Source: Kingdonia uniflora (Eukaryota > Streptophyta > Magnoliopsida > Ranunculales > Circaeasteraceae). From it: 64,000 nt of DNA. Below, in pieces: positions 1 to 10,955 of this stretch (position 1 is the first letter of the stretch; each line of letters begins with the position of its first letter). The translations under genes and the position numbers were made by a program. Where the stretch lies: positions 2,914,001-2,978,000 of the forward strand of contig JACGCM010002659.1 of the NCBI GenBank assembly GCA_014058105.1, written 5' to 3'. Under the pieces are notes generated by a model, which saw nothing but the letters and a program-made list of their open reading frames with translations, ran no database searches and had not been told where the DNA came from.

Positions 1-207
1 CTATCTCTTGTAAATCTATGTGAGGATTATTGCGAGATTAGGGATTTCCATGTTTGTTGGAATCCCTTGAGGTCTTGTAATTGAACTTGGATACATAGTG
101 GATTTCTAGCTTGGTGGGGGGAGTAGCCTTATGGTGAACCTCCGGTTAATATTGTGCTTTGTGTGCATGTTAATTTCATTTTTAGTTTCTTGGTAGATTA
201 TTTGTAT
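1..207 (+). other. possible end of a copia-type LTR
   Basis: No coding sequence is visible. The stretch has the flavour of the 3' end of a Ty1/copia LTR: T/G-rich text, a phrase near 105-155 that ends in 'gaacctccggttaa', then a T-rich run. The window starts inside it, so neither LTR termini nor a primer-binding site can be shown. This is inference from style of sequence only. Confidence 0.25.
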
Positions 208-660
208 GCAATGAGGATAACGGATAAAACCAAAAAACGCGAGGGTGATGTATTCCGCACGTTCACCCCCCAACACGTGAAACAAAACAAAATCAATGAC
301 ACCTTATTTTCTGATCATGGCTACTCCAAATTTATCCGAAATTAGAGCAACCCTTGTGCAATGAGGATAACGGATAAAACCAAAAAACGCGAGGGTGATG
401 TATTCCGCACGTTCACCCCCCAACATGTGAAACAAAACAAAATCAATGACACCTTATTTTCTGATCATGGCTACTCCAAATTTATCCGAAATGAGAGCAA
501 CCCTTGTGCAATGAGGATAACGGATAAAACCAAAAAACGCGAGGGTGATGTATTCCGCACGTTCACCCCCCAACACGTGAAACAAAACAAAATCAATGAC
601 ACCTTATTTTCTGATCATGGCTACTCCAAATTTATCCGAAATGAGAGCAACCCTTGTAGA
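208..660. repeat. 3 x 150-bp tandem repeat
   Basis: Three near-identical 150-bp units begin with ATGAGGATAACGG at 211, 361 and 511. They differ at only a few positions: CACGTG versus CATGTG near 276/426/576, and AATTAGAG in unit 1 versus AATGAGAG in units 2 and 3. Because 150 is a multiple of three, units 2 and 3 form an open frame that is a by-product of the repeat, while unit 1 has a TAG in that frame. Each unit ends with 'gagcaacccttgt'. No similarity to a known satellite is claimed. Confidence 0.95.
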
Positions 661-674
661 CCTGTGTAAGGAAA

Positions 675-1158
675 TCATACTCTATAACTCTTGGTTATCA
701 GCTTACTGCCTAGTTTAGCCAAGCTATCAGCTGCACTGTTTGCCTCTCTATATGTGACAAAGATGGAGAATGAAATCCACTCCAATATTTTGTATTTCAT
801 GCCATATGTTTCTAAATTTGAGAGAGACAGCTCCAATGCCTCCAATGCCATTGTACCAATTTGCAATTGTAAGAGAATCAGTTTCCACAACCAAAGGATA
901 ATAATTACATAGCTTGCAATACCTAAGGCCTATCAGTAAACCATACAACTCAGCTGCATTGTAAGTTTCTGGACCAAGTGCAGCTGAAAAGGCAAAGACA
1001 AGATTACCATGACGTCCCCTTACTACACCCCCACTTCCACACAGGCCTGAATAACCCCTTGCAGAGCCTTCTGTGTTTAGGTTATAAAGATGCATAGGTG
1101 GCCTGATCAACCTTAACATTGTAATTGGTCTGAATTTAATGGTTTTTCTGGCAATCAT
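675..1158 (-). pseudogene. RNase H domain remnant of plant LINE type
   Basis: Two overlapping minus-strand frames together give a plant LINE-type RNase H domain (RVT_3 family). The first, from 1158 down, holds the start of the fold (LNTEGSARGYSGLCGSGG), then NAAELYGLLIGLRYC and VVETDS. The second, ending at 675, holds the terminal YREANSAADSLAKLG. The frame must shift around 760-800, so the domain is broken. The first catalytic aspartate (usual NTDG) reads as glutamate (NTEG). The upstream edge at about 1168 looks like a splice acceptor (ttctttacag). It may be the 3' end of the LINE at 3040-6180, separated by the insertion of 1190-3010, or a separate LINE scrap. Confidence 0.75.
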
Positions 1159-1189
1159 TAAGACCTGTAAAGAAAGAGATTCAGAGAAA

Positions 1190-1491
1190 TCACTAGTCTA
1201 TGTAAATTTGAGCTTGTGCATGGAGTCTTTCAACCATGTAATAGTCTTCTGACCCAATTATACTTAAATGAGCACCTTGCTCTCCATATTTCTCAGCTAA
1301 TGAATGAAGGCAGTAAGCCAATGATCACCCCCATCCGGCGAGATGCCAAAAGCAGTCTGCACCAAAAGCTGATGAAAATTTTCAATACTAGCCCCTTCGT
1401 TCAATTTGGGTTCTTCTAGTATCCAAAAATAGACTGTTGTAAAACATCCACCAATAGACAGATCCCAGTTTGGCTTATCATCTTCACTCAC
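1190..1491 (-). pseudogene. unidentified protein-coding remnant with internal stop
   Basis: The minus strand reads as ordinary protein for about 100 residues, with one in-frame TAG after AFIH (near 1297). The text includes NWDLSIGGCFTTVYFWILEE, FHQLLVQTAFGISPDGG and, past the stop, LAEKYGEQGAHLSIIGSEDY. Its composition and regular charge pattern look like a real exon rather than a chance frame. I do not recognise the family. It lies between an RNase H remnant and MORC-type exons on the other strand, so it is probably one piece of a patchwork of captured or displaced gene fragments. Confidence 0.35.
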
Positions 1492-1697
1492 TGTTCAGTT
1501 TATACTTCTGAATGAGGATGTGTTTCCAGTTACTGTTGGGATTCGGATATTCATGGCAACCTAGTTAATGTTTATGCAGTATCGTTAAATGTTAATACTG
1601 TGTGTTTATTTTTTAGTATATACTGTGAGATAGTTACATTAGACGCTCAGTTTCCCCATTGGTTGGTTCTGACTATTATTCCCCCCTCTTTTTTTAG

Positions 1698-3008
1698 GCA
1701 TGCAAAAGAGTTGGCAGCACGGCTCATAATTCAGACACAGGCCGAGGCGTAATTGGAGTTATAGATGTTTTAATGGTACTATGCTTCTATCTCTACTTTT
1801 GTTTTTGTTTTTTTTATTTCTGCATTTTATTGGACTATTTTTTCTTCTTCTTAGTTCACTCAAGTTTATTGTTGGCTAAGATCAAACATTGTATGGATGT
1901 AATCTCAGGTGTTTTCTAACTATTATGAGGAGGGTAAGAGGGACCCAAAATTAAAGAAAATGAACTTTACGTCTTGGCAATCTATCATGTCTTAATATAT
2001 GTTTATGATCAAATGAAAAAGACAAAAGAACAGGTCTGACACAAAATATCGATAATATATAGAAGTTAATTGTGATTTGTGAAACATTAAAGTCTAAATA
2101 GTGCCACACTATCTAAACTTGTTCTCTCTTTTTTTCCTGTTAATTCCAGTATAATGGCAAGAATGTCCTGGTTCTAAATAACAAACAAGGTTTTCAAGAC
2201 TGTGAAAAGTATGCAGAATTGGAGGAATGGTTAAGCCAGAAACTTGATGAGTATTGGGATGAAAATTATGATGCGCTTGACTTGGTATGTTCTTCACTTA
2301 ATGCCTTTGTTGTCTAAAACTTCTTCTAGTATAACTTCTATTAATCTTGAAAATGGTTGGATCTGTTTAATAACACAAATGAGAGGTATTTGAAATCTGG
2401 AAGGTTTGGTGGTCTACCCTTGAGGCTGTCAATTGATCAGATTTAGACTGGGTTGGCATATTGCAAATCTGATCCTGATCCAGATCCAGATCCAGATCCA
2501 GATCCACTCAATTCAAATGATATATTAATATACAAAGTCATTTCATCTACAAAATGTTTAATTGGCACTACCTGATCATCCTGAAATACACAAAAAAACA
2601 ATGGTAAAATGCTTAAATAAAACCCAACAATGTATGATCTGCCTAAACGCCCTCATATTCATATTATTAACAAATCATATTAGGCCACATTTCTCTCCAA
2701 TGCAAAAACATTGTTGTACTTTATTTTATGGGAAGTGTTCGATGATAACATTCACATCCATATCCTTATTTGATCTTTAATAATGCAAGTAAGTTTATTC
2801 TTTTATGCTCATTTAGCTACTGCGATGCAGTTCGAAACTCATTTTTCTTACTTACATTCCATGATATAAATTCCCTTTATTGTTGTTTATTTAGGGAGCG
2901 GCAGGTGTACTTTACAAACCTGATCACGAGCGGGTGCAGTGTGACAAATGTCGAAAATGGAGGATTCTGAGCTCTGGCTTTGACAAAAAAACGTTAGCCC
3001 CAAGAATG
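1698..3008 (+). pseudogene. MORC-type ATPase / CW zinc-finger gene fragment, three exons
   Basis: Three exons lie in one phase with good splice sites: 1698-1775 (26 codons), 2150-2284 (45 codons) and 2895-3008 (38 codons). Exon 1 gives TGRGVIGVIDVLM, like the 'GRGVIGVIE/D' strand of MORC ATPases. Exon 2 gives YNGKNVLVLNNKQGFQDCE and an acidic tail. Exon 3 gives VQCDKCRKWRILSSGFD, the start of a CW-type zinc finger (CxxC and the first tryptophan), a module that reads methylated histone H3K4. Acceptors (tttttag, aattccag, atttag) and donors (gtacta, gtatgt, gtatgc) flank every exon. The ATPase N-terminus and the rest of the CW finger are absent. A minus-strand LINE begins about 30-50 bases beyond the last donor. 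I read it as a gene fragment, either cut by the LINE or copied here. Family assignment rests on motifs only. Confidence 0.65.
2471..2505. repeat. (GATCCA)n microsatellite
   Basis: A hexanucleotide run, GATCCT/GATCCA repeated about five to six times, lies in the second intron of the MORC-like fragment. It has no visible function. Confidence 0.9.
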
Positions 3009-3571
3009 GTATGCATTTATGCCATTTTTTATTATCTAGATAAGACCATGTCTCTTGTATATTTTGATTAACCTAGATTCCCAGCATTTCTTTCCAACGA
3101 CCCAAACTAGTGGAATACTATACCAGAAGTCCGTTTTACATCCTCCCCGGAACCCATATGTATGTTCTTGAACCACATTTAGTTGAGCGCAAATTGCTGC
3201 AACCATGTTTCTGATAGGAACGCCATTGACAAAAATTTACTTCTTGCCAAAGAAGACCACAAACATTCCATGTCTTCTTGATCAAATAGCTATACCAACA
3301 TCCTTCAAATCAGAGGCCCAAATTGCCTTCTATCTTTGGGCCAAAAATTTTTGGACCAAGAAACCTAAGCTTTGACATTTGTTGACCCCAGAAAAAAACT
3401 TGATAATTTCCATTCCAGCTTAGTAAGCACAGTAATATGAACCGCAAGAGCAGAAATTAAATGGATTGACATAGAGTTGAGAACATGGTTGTCCAACAAC
3501 AATGTACTACATGTGAAGAGAAGTCTTCTTTGCCAACCATTTATTTAGTAGACTCCAATAAGAATAAACAG

Positions 3572-3750
3572 GAGCCCTTGAAAGAAGCTCTTCAAGGGAT
3601 CTCACTCAGTGCACGGGGTCTTGAAAGAAGCTCTTCAAGGGGTCTCACTCAGCATGGGGTCTTGAAAGAAGCTCTCAAGGGGTCTCACTCAGAGCCCTTG
3701 AATGAAGCTCTTCAGCAAGAGCGGTTATCCCGCCTGAGACCCCTTGAAGA
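3572..3750. repeat. degenerate 36-43-bp tandem repeat with inverted copy
   Basis: The block 'cttgaaagaagctcttcaag' plus '(g)ggtctcactcag' recurs with starts near 3577, 3620, 3661 and 3697, so spacings are about 43, 41 and 36 bases. Each core is an imperfect palindrome, and an inverted copy (cctgagaccccttgaag) closes the block at 3733-3750, so a strong hairpin is possible. It sits where the LINE RT would be expected to carry its GLRQGDPLSP block. On the minus strand each unit contains 'gagaccccttgaagag', which resembles the DNA for GDPLSP, so the array may be an expansion of that motif (inference). Confidence 0.75.
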
Positions 3751-4395
3751 TTTAAAGAGACCTTTGTAGACTCCATTAAGAATAATAGAATACCAAGGAA
3801 ATTCAACGCATTAAGCTATCAATGGGATTCGTGCCTGAGAGAAGCCAAATTTTGCTTAGTGTAGCCTGAGAAAGCTCCAATTAACTCCGTCAAGAAGCTT
3901 TATCCATATCCACTTTAATCATCACATTATTACACTCAGCATCTTGTTATGACCTGCAATGAATTATTGTGCAATGCCAATATTTTTAACTCATTTTAGT
4001 TCCTTGAACGTAAGCCTCCTGATTTATAGAAATGAATTTTGGTAAAATAGAGTTAAGCCTGGATGCAATGAGTTTAGTGAATATCTTCTGCATTGCTGCA
4101 CATAAACTTATAAGTCTAAATCTTTAAACCATAATGAGTTATCCATGTTATTTATCAAAGTAATGTAAGAAGCAACATATGATCGAGGCAATGTAGCTCC
4201 ATTAAAAATTCCTGCACTGCAATGCATAAATCCTCATGAACAACCTTCCTACTCTTGATGAATAATGTAGAAGAGTGACCATCACATCCAGGGGAACTAT
4301 CTATAGATATACTCCATAATGCCTCCTTGATCTCCTCCACAGTGGGGAAGGAGTGCAATAAGAAAGTTATCCGCTTTAGTATTTAATGTTGGAAT

Positions 4396-4716
4396 CAGGG
4401 GGAGGATCTCGGAGCCTAGGGGGGGCTGAAAAAAACTTTTTTGGTCGAGTTCCACGTATTGCCATAAAATTCAAGTTTAGTACTTAAAAATAAGAAATGG
4501 TATGAGTGGGAATTGAACTTTGAACCTCTTGAGTGGCAAAAATCCAACCACAACCACCATAGCAACATTAATTTTAGTTGAACTTTCTGGCAAAAAAAAC
4601 AATAGATACTAAACTGATTGGATGAAATTTTCAGATTTAAACAAGGAGAAAAAGCATTCGGGCCCAAGTTACCCTGGGCTACAGCCCGGGCCAGCCCACC
4701 TTGAGATCCGCCCCTT
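4396..4716. mobile_element. MITE with CAGGGG(C/G)GGATCTC-like inverted ends
   Basis: A roughly 320-bp block begins CAGGGGGAGGATCTC and ends GAGATCCGCCCCTT, which are imperfect terminal inverted repeats of the hAT-like CAGGGGCGGA type common in plants. The minus strand near the right end shows the frequent plant repeat phrase 'ggctggcccgggctgtagcc'. Flanks TTGGAAT and TTTGAAT could be a decayed target duplication. It lies inside the minus-strand LINE, so it is the younger insertion. Confidence 0.6.
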
Positions 4717-6180
4717 TGAATATAATGTGGCAAAGATTAAGGATCCGAAGTAACAGCCACCACGGTAAGAATATCAGAAAATAGTCCACTGCGGCAGTAT
4801 GAATAGGGTCCATGCCATTTGTTTGGAAAAGGAGGAACAATCGTTGTAAATCGATGCCATTTTGTGAAAGAACGGCTAGGTATTAGCATCACCAGCTTCC
4901 AACCATTTATTCCTGGACTTCTCCCTCCAATAAATCTCTTTTTGTTGTAAAATAGTTATGTATTCTATTTTAAAACCTTGAATTCTTCATGTACAAAAGC
5001 ATCCCATCCATGTTCCGATTAAAGTTCAAGGTTCAAAATTCTAAATTTGAGGTTATCCAGACAAATATATTCCCACACTTTTCCTTATTCCACTTCTTGA
5101 ATGCAATCGTCGTGACTTTAAGCTTATACATAAATGACTGTAACCCTGTCTCAAGGTTCAAGATTCTATATTTGAGGTTAGCCAAACAAATATATTCATC
5201 ATGTCAAAGCAATCAGACGCATACACTATACTTACATGAAGCTAAAAGGCAATGATCCAAACAATTGTTCAAGATGCTTTACTTTAAGGGGAAAAAAAGT
5301 AGCAAGCATCTGTGAGTTACATAGCTCCCAAAAAATAAATCCAGTATTGCCCATACTCAAGATCCCCAGTATATTCGTTGCACCATGTAAAAGATCCACT
5401 GAAGCTCGCTTCAACTAGGCCTCCATTGTTTACCATTGTCTCAAAATACCACATAGAGCTGGCATTGGGAGCAACTCTTCTCATTCTCTTACTAGCATTC
5501 CTCATGGTATTAACACCCCCTAGTACCATCCATGAATTTTGTATAACACTAGAAAATTGCCATCTTTCAATATGTGAGTACTTTGCCTAAACTATAGACA
5601 AATGGCAACTCCATTGATCCCCAAACTTCACTTCACAATATATAACCTGATTAATAAGTACTACAGTAACATTAGATTTCCACAGCAGCCATACTTTATC
5701 ACTCACCAAAGCGTTAAGAGTCAAAGTAAGCAAAACCAAGCTTCATTGCAATGCTAGATAACTGAACTACATCAATGAAAGGCTTTAAAATAGGCAAAAG
5801 ACTTGCATCATTCAATTTCAGCAAATGTTTTAGATAAGAAACAGTTTTTTTGTTCCCTAAACCTCTAGCATTCCATACTAATAAAGAGTGACTCATGGCG
5901 GAAATTTTTTGAGGAGCAACTGTTTTCTTGGTAGGCCTACTAAGGGTTTGATCGGAGTAATCTTTCCCGGCATTTCTCATTACAACCTTAGTAAAGCCGT
6001 CATCTACAGCACCATCCCCAATTAATTCAGCTTGAACATCATCTCCTTCATCAATTGTGTTCTGAGACTCTGGGGTAAACTCAGGGTCAAAGCTATATCT
6101 TTTCTTGCTTGTGTCCCCATCGTCACTTAGTTCTCCTGATCGAGCATACTTAGTAGGCTTGATGCCTTCTTGCCTTCAGT

Positions 6181-7160
6181 TGCGGAGTTTCCACATTTTT
6201 CACAGCTCACATTTCACGTAAACATTTATGTCACATTTACATTTTGACTCATTGTATATAAGTGTCGTTGTATTTATGTCCCTTCATTTGGCCAGTCTTT
6301 AATCTATGTATCTTTGTGTGGCACTTTCGATTCTCTATCAACATTCCATAGTTAGTCATATTTGCCATGATTGGTCTTTCCCGTCTTCCCATCATAGTAA
6401 TGTATACTAGCCAAAATTGAAATCTAGTTTTCAAATCTCAAATGAGTTTTTCGCAAACTTTCCAAACCTACTTATTACAGTCTGCCAAATAACTTTCTAA
6501 TATGTTGATGTGTAGGTTCTGTTGCATGCCGCCTTATGAAGGAAAATGTGAGGACGCAGAAGAAAAAGTTGGGCATGACGTGATCACGATTAAGTGCAAA
6601 ACAATCTATTTCTGGTGTTAAACATAAGAAGCTTGTAAAGTGCAAAGAACACGTGGATATCAAACATGATTAGTGTATGTGCATATCAAACGATATCGTC
6701 CTGTCTATGCTCTTACAAGCTGAATGTCGCAAAGCTGTTTGTCATCGGCTTGAAACACAGGATTTACTGCATTAAAGACTCACTTATAGTATGTAATAAT
6801 AATGCTGAAAGACCAACTTATTAGTAAGTTATTCCACTAATAATTCCATCATTTTAGTTTTCATAGATACTGTAACCCGGTACAGTAAAATGACTGAGAA
6901 TCATGGCATCTTTTGGGAGATCTGGGTTCCAAAAAAGATTATTACTTCCAGGATTTTGTATTTGTATTTGGTGTACCAAGCACCGTGTAACCAAGCAGAG
7001 CTTTAGCGGCTATGTTCTTCAATGAGCCTTTCATAATAATTACAATAGTTTTTGCACAATGTCATTGTATACCATGGTGCCGTAAGGGTCATCTGTCACG
7101 CAAATTAGGAGAAGGCGAAGGACATAGAAACAAATTATTTCATTGAATTAATACGTAGAA
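6181..7160. other. no recognisable feature
   Basis: Non-coding spacer between a LINE and the TRAPPC11 pseudogene. Short frames occur (for example 6249-6434 and 6475-6663 on the minus strand), but none resembles a known protein or has splice-site support. Confidence 0.5.
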
Positions 7161-10100
7161 TCAAAGAAGATGTTTACTGTATAAACATCCATACATTAAG
7201 AAGAAATTTGGAAACGAAATTATCAATACAAGGATCAAACTGATCAGAGTCAACAGCTGGTTTGATTTTTTCTGAACCTGGAGCTTCTGTGCATTACTAT
7301 CATCATCTCTGGGCATGTACCCCAGTGAAACGAAGAGCATAGCTGGTTTTGGTCTGTGCCATTTAATCTCTAATTTACAAGACCACGACTTCCCAATATC
7401 TACATAGGGAACAGACACTAATCCAAAAGCTTCTTGAACTTTACTGATGTTATCAGGGTCATTTTGAGCTTCATCTCGTCCATCTGGCCCCAAAATGCTG
7501 AGAAGTTGAACATGGTGATTGTCCTTCGAAAATGGTTCTATTTCCCTGTGACTAACCAGGCCACCCCCTCTCGCGTCCAATAAATTTATTTTCAACTCGC
7601 CAGAATGAATAGCGTGACCCTTGGAGGTCAGAAAAACGGGGATAATGAAATTCTTTCCGACTAGAGCAGGGCCAGTTTACGAGATCAACTTGTGGCTCGG
7701 GCTCGTCAACTTGAATAACCTTTTGGCCCAAGAATGCAAGAGCAGAGTCCTTTGCTGGAAATCCTTCCACACGGTCCTCAAACTTCCAAAGAGGCAAGTC
7801 ATCCATAACAAATAGTGAACCACGGTCCCATCTTCGCAATCACGGATATGCATTCAAGCTTTCCACTTTGTTCTGAGTCATACACATTTCTCACATTTCG
7901 AATGGTAAGAGCCTAGGAGTATTTATATGGAAAACCTAGCATATGACTTCTTTTGCAGTAAAAGTAGACTGCTAATACCAAGAATATTAAAGGAGACTAA
8001 GTATTACCAGATTTGATGTTGTACGTTAATCTCAACCACTTGTCAGTAACTAAGTCTCTACACGGAGACCTATATTTGCATTCACCTGTGACCCCCGAGC
8101 ACCCGTGATAACAAAATTACAATCGGGCTGGTTGAACTGGATTTCCAATTGATGGGGTAACTGTGATAGAAGTGACAAAGTAATCAAGGTAACCACTTGG
8201 TCATGGAAAACAACTGAAGCGAGAAGCACCAACCTTCGAGGATTGATAAGATCAATCTCAAGATGAATAGTTCGATCTTCAAAGCGATGAATGTGCCCTC
8301 ATCTGAAGAAAAAATATGTTCTCTTTCTCTCTGGGGTAGACTAGGGGGACCCGCAGGGCCATATTCTTCTTTGAGTTACGTAGTAAGGTCACCCAACCCT
8401 CTTGCCTATAAAGGCTGGCAATACGGTTGAAAATCACTTTTGCATTACTGAAATCTCCAATTGTAAAATACTAAAGGGCCATCAAATTGCCACAATAAGA
8501 GGCCATCAGGCTGCTATATGATTCAAACGATTTTTTGAAAAGAGCTATTATTTCAAAAAAGATAATACTCTGTATCAGCAAGACTCCAAAACCAATATGT
8601 GAAAGATCAGTATCTCGAGAAAAATGCACATATAATGTCAGGAATTGGAGATAAGGCAAAAGTTGGCAAGGGGCTTTTAGACCAAGTCAAAAAGTTTGGG
8701 AAAGTTGATTTACAATCTTGAAGACAAATGTGAAATGGGAATAACTACATTCATATATACAGCAATACAAATTCATTGTTTTTATAGAGAGAGCGAGAGG
8801 ATTTTACATCATATACTTTAGAAAAAGCAGATGCCCAAGACATCATATACTTTAACTACAGATAAAGCATGTGATATTTAAGGGAAAAATGGAGAGATGT
8901 CATTTGTTTTTACTTTGAAAAATGAAGAGATGTCATTAAATAGAATGCATTGTCCGAGGACAGAAGCCTAAGAAAAAACACGATGAGTACTTAAGGAAAA
9001 ATAAAAAGCATAAATAATCAAGCAGTCACATCTCGAAAGCTAAATGAATTTGCTTCCCAACAATGATGTGAAATGTGCATCATTGGCTGGTATGATAGTC
9101 TTAGTCCATCCTCCCCTCCTTCCTTCACCTATCTTTTTTATTAAATTTTTATTGAAAATTGAAATCTTATACCAAAAGCATAAAAGACTTCAGAGAAGAG
9201 TTTCTCTCTTCCCAAACCCCCATTTTTCGATTCCCAATGTTTATCTGTTGTTGTCTTAATACTCTCTCATTTCATTTTGTTTTTGTTTGTTGGAGTCAGT
9301 TTGATTGTTTCATTTGCTGGTGTGAAGGTATGGCCACCTCTCGGTCCGGCAAATCAATCATCTATTTTGGATTTTGCTCTTAGCGGAAACAATGAAGATA
9401 TGCTGCAAGGAGTGTTTGGTTCTAAACTTCAAATCCCCAATGATAAGGAGTAGGTTATAGATCTGGGGAGGGAGATTACCCCTGAAGAAGTTGAATCATG
9501 GTCTTCGTGCTTATATTTAAAATTTTGTTTACATCTTTGGGTGGATTAAAACAAACTTCAGGAGGAACTTTCTTTGGTTTGGAAGTTGAATTATGAAGAC
9601 ATTTTGGATTTTAAGAAAACGGTTTTCAAAGTTACACTGGAATCCCCTATTCATGGTCGATATGTTTGAAGAATGGCCCTTGGTGTGATTTAGGGGCTGC
9701 CATTTCTGGATATAGGAAACTGGTTTAATAAGTACCCGTGTTGGTACATGACTTGAACAATATGTTTTGTAACTTGTTTCAGTAGTTTTATATGATCTTT
9801 TGCCTTAAAAAATGAAGTCTTACTAAATAAAGATTTATTGATATAGCAAAGAGAACAATTCCAGCAGCATAAGAAAACGAGAGGCGATCCAAATGTTATT
9901 AGCCCGCCGTGCCTAAAAATGTTATTTCTTGGCCTATAGATTTGTAACTATTGGGAAGTTAAAAGAGTTGCCAACTTGATAATAATAACCTGGATAAAAT
10001 TCCCACTCGGTTAAACCTCTCACTGACATGCTTGACGTGAGAGACACAGTGCTTGAACCAGTTGCGGAGCTTGTTTCCAGTAACTCAGCAAATACCAAAA

Positions 10101-10317
10101 ATTGTCTGCTCATCCATTCCCAGTGAAGAAAAACAACTTCCGGTGCTCCCACAAGCCTTTTGAAACATGCAATATGTTTACGGTACCACGTCATATCTTC
10201 AACAATTTTTCCATGGTGCAACAACAAGATTGAGACCTTGAAATGCAATTGTTCGGCAATAATTTTTATTTTAACCAGGCGCTGAACAGGTGGTAACCTC
10301 GTTGATGCTCCGATCAT
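7161..10317 (-). pseudogene. TRAPPC11: TRAPPC11 (foie gras/gryzun) pseudogene
   Basis: TRAPPC11 is a subunit of the TRAPP tethering complex of the secretory pathway. Collinear minus-strand pieces match it. 10317-9976 (114 codons, acceptor ctgtag, then a GT) gives the foie gras text LVGAPEVVFLHWEWMSRQFL and WEFYPGYYYQ. 8560-8475 gives IALFKKSFESYSSLMAS. Near 8400-8425 is IASLYRQEGWVTLL. 8290-8050 gives NPRRLVLLASVVFHDQVV and LEIQFNQPDCNFVITGA. 7839-7290 gives the gryzun part, MDDLPLWKFEDRVEGFPAKD, then after a frame change near 7676 ALVGKNFIIPVFLTSKGHAI and ARGGGLVSHREIEPFS, ending WHRPKPAMLFVSLGYMP. The usual protein is about 1,150-1,200 residues. Here the N-terminus, much of the middle and the C-terminus are missing, and frames shift at least at about 7676, 7815 and 8285. 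Intron-exon structure survives, so it is a decayed gene or segmental copy, not a processed copy. Confidence 0.8.
8700..9930. other. TE-like filler inside TRAPPC11 remnant
   Basis: Between two TRAPPC11 exon pieces lies about 1.2 kb with no exon of that gene. Around 9390-9700 the plus strand gives short frames with acidic, gag-like text (LQGVFGSKLQIPND, EITPEEVESWSS, then LNYEDILDFKKTVFKVTLES), weakly like the ORF1 protein of plant LINEs or a copia gag. Stops are frequent. No termini or target duplications were found. Confidence 0.3.
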
Positions 10318-10720
10318 CTACAGATAATTGTTCAAGTGGTAAGTACATAGAAACAATAACATAGATTCAGAATGGCAACAATGAACGTCTACTTAGGGTT
10401 TTCAATGGATCCAACTTAATCCAATATCCGATCAATTTTTTTCTCACAAACAAGCAACTCATTGATCCGAATTCGATTTGATATTCACATTTGATCAAGC
10501 TTTGAATAAAGTCTAAGATTTACCCCCAATCCTATCCGAATATGAATACGAGCTGAGCAAATTGACTTTTAGTCAATACCTAAAGACTTTTAGGGCATCC
10601 CTATATAGTTTATACTGATATTCAAATTACCAATAAAAATTTAAATTTAATATAGATTTTCATACATAATCTTCTTCAGGGATGGAAATTTAAATCTTAA
10701 TAAATAACCATTGGTTATGA
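10318..10720. other. AT-rich spacer with ATCCGA-type motifs
   Basis: Contains repeated 'atccgat/atccgaat' words near 10420-10545 of the kind seen in subterminal parts of plant hAT elements. No TIRs or target duplication could be defined, and no coding sequence is seen. Confidence 0.3.
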
Positions 10721-10955
10721 TTGAAGCAAACCATTTTGGATTGGTTTCAGATTTGCATTAGTCCTACCCAAATTGTATTCCTACGCACATGTAAAAGATC
10801 CTCCTCCGAATGGGATATAAGTGAAGGGAGAAATTGGATTTGTCGAATTCTCGAAACGGTATGGATCAAATACTTTAAGATTTCATTAACGATGCAGATC
10901 TCAAATCCTTCATCGATTCCACTACCTTCTACTGAATCTTTCAATGAAGCAATGA

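Larger units (their letters stand above)
3040..6180 (-). mobile_element. LINE (L1-type) remnant, endonuclease to reverse transcriptase
   Basis: Read on the minus strand, LINE parts occur in the right order. From 6180 down there is an acidic ORF1-like tail, then MSHSLLVWNARGLGNKKTVS (start of the apurinic endonuclease), LVEASFSGSFTWCNEYTGD near 5400, and the linker YWREKSRNKWLEAGDANT near 4900-4950. The palm of the reverse transcriptase follows (FPTVEEIKEALWSI, DSSPGCDG at 4358-4155). Degenerate RT blocks continue to about 3800, and the C-terminal region (FLGSTNVKA, then GNLGLQFEGC) runs to about 3060. Frames change and stops are frequent, so it is dead. A MITE (4396-4716) splits it between linker and palm. 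Plant LINEs of this type usually end in RNase H, and a candidate lies detached at 675-1158. Confidence 0.85.

Noticed and set aside
361..669. Open frame of 102 codons
   Set aside because: It is simply two units of the 150-bp tandem repeat, and unit 1 has a stop in the same frame. No protein features.
1160..3060. Complete Helitron
   Set aside because: The fragment mix is suggestive, but I found no convincing TC start or hairpin plus CTRR end, so no Helitron is annotated.
3485..3769. Open frame of 94 codons with repeats
   Set aside because: Antisense to a LINE and made of a degenerate tandem repeat; not a gene.
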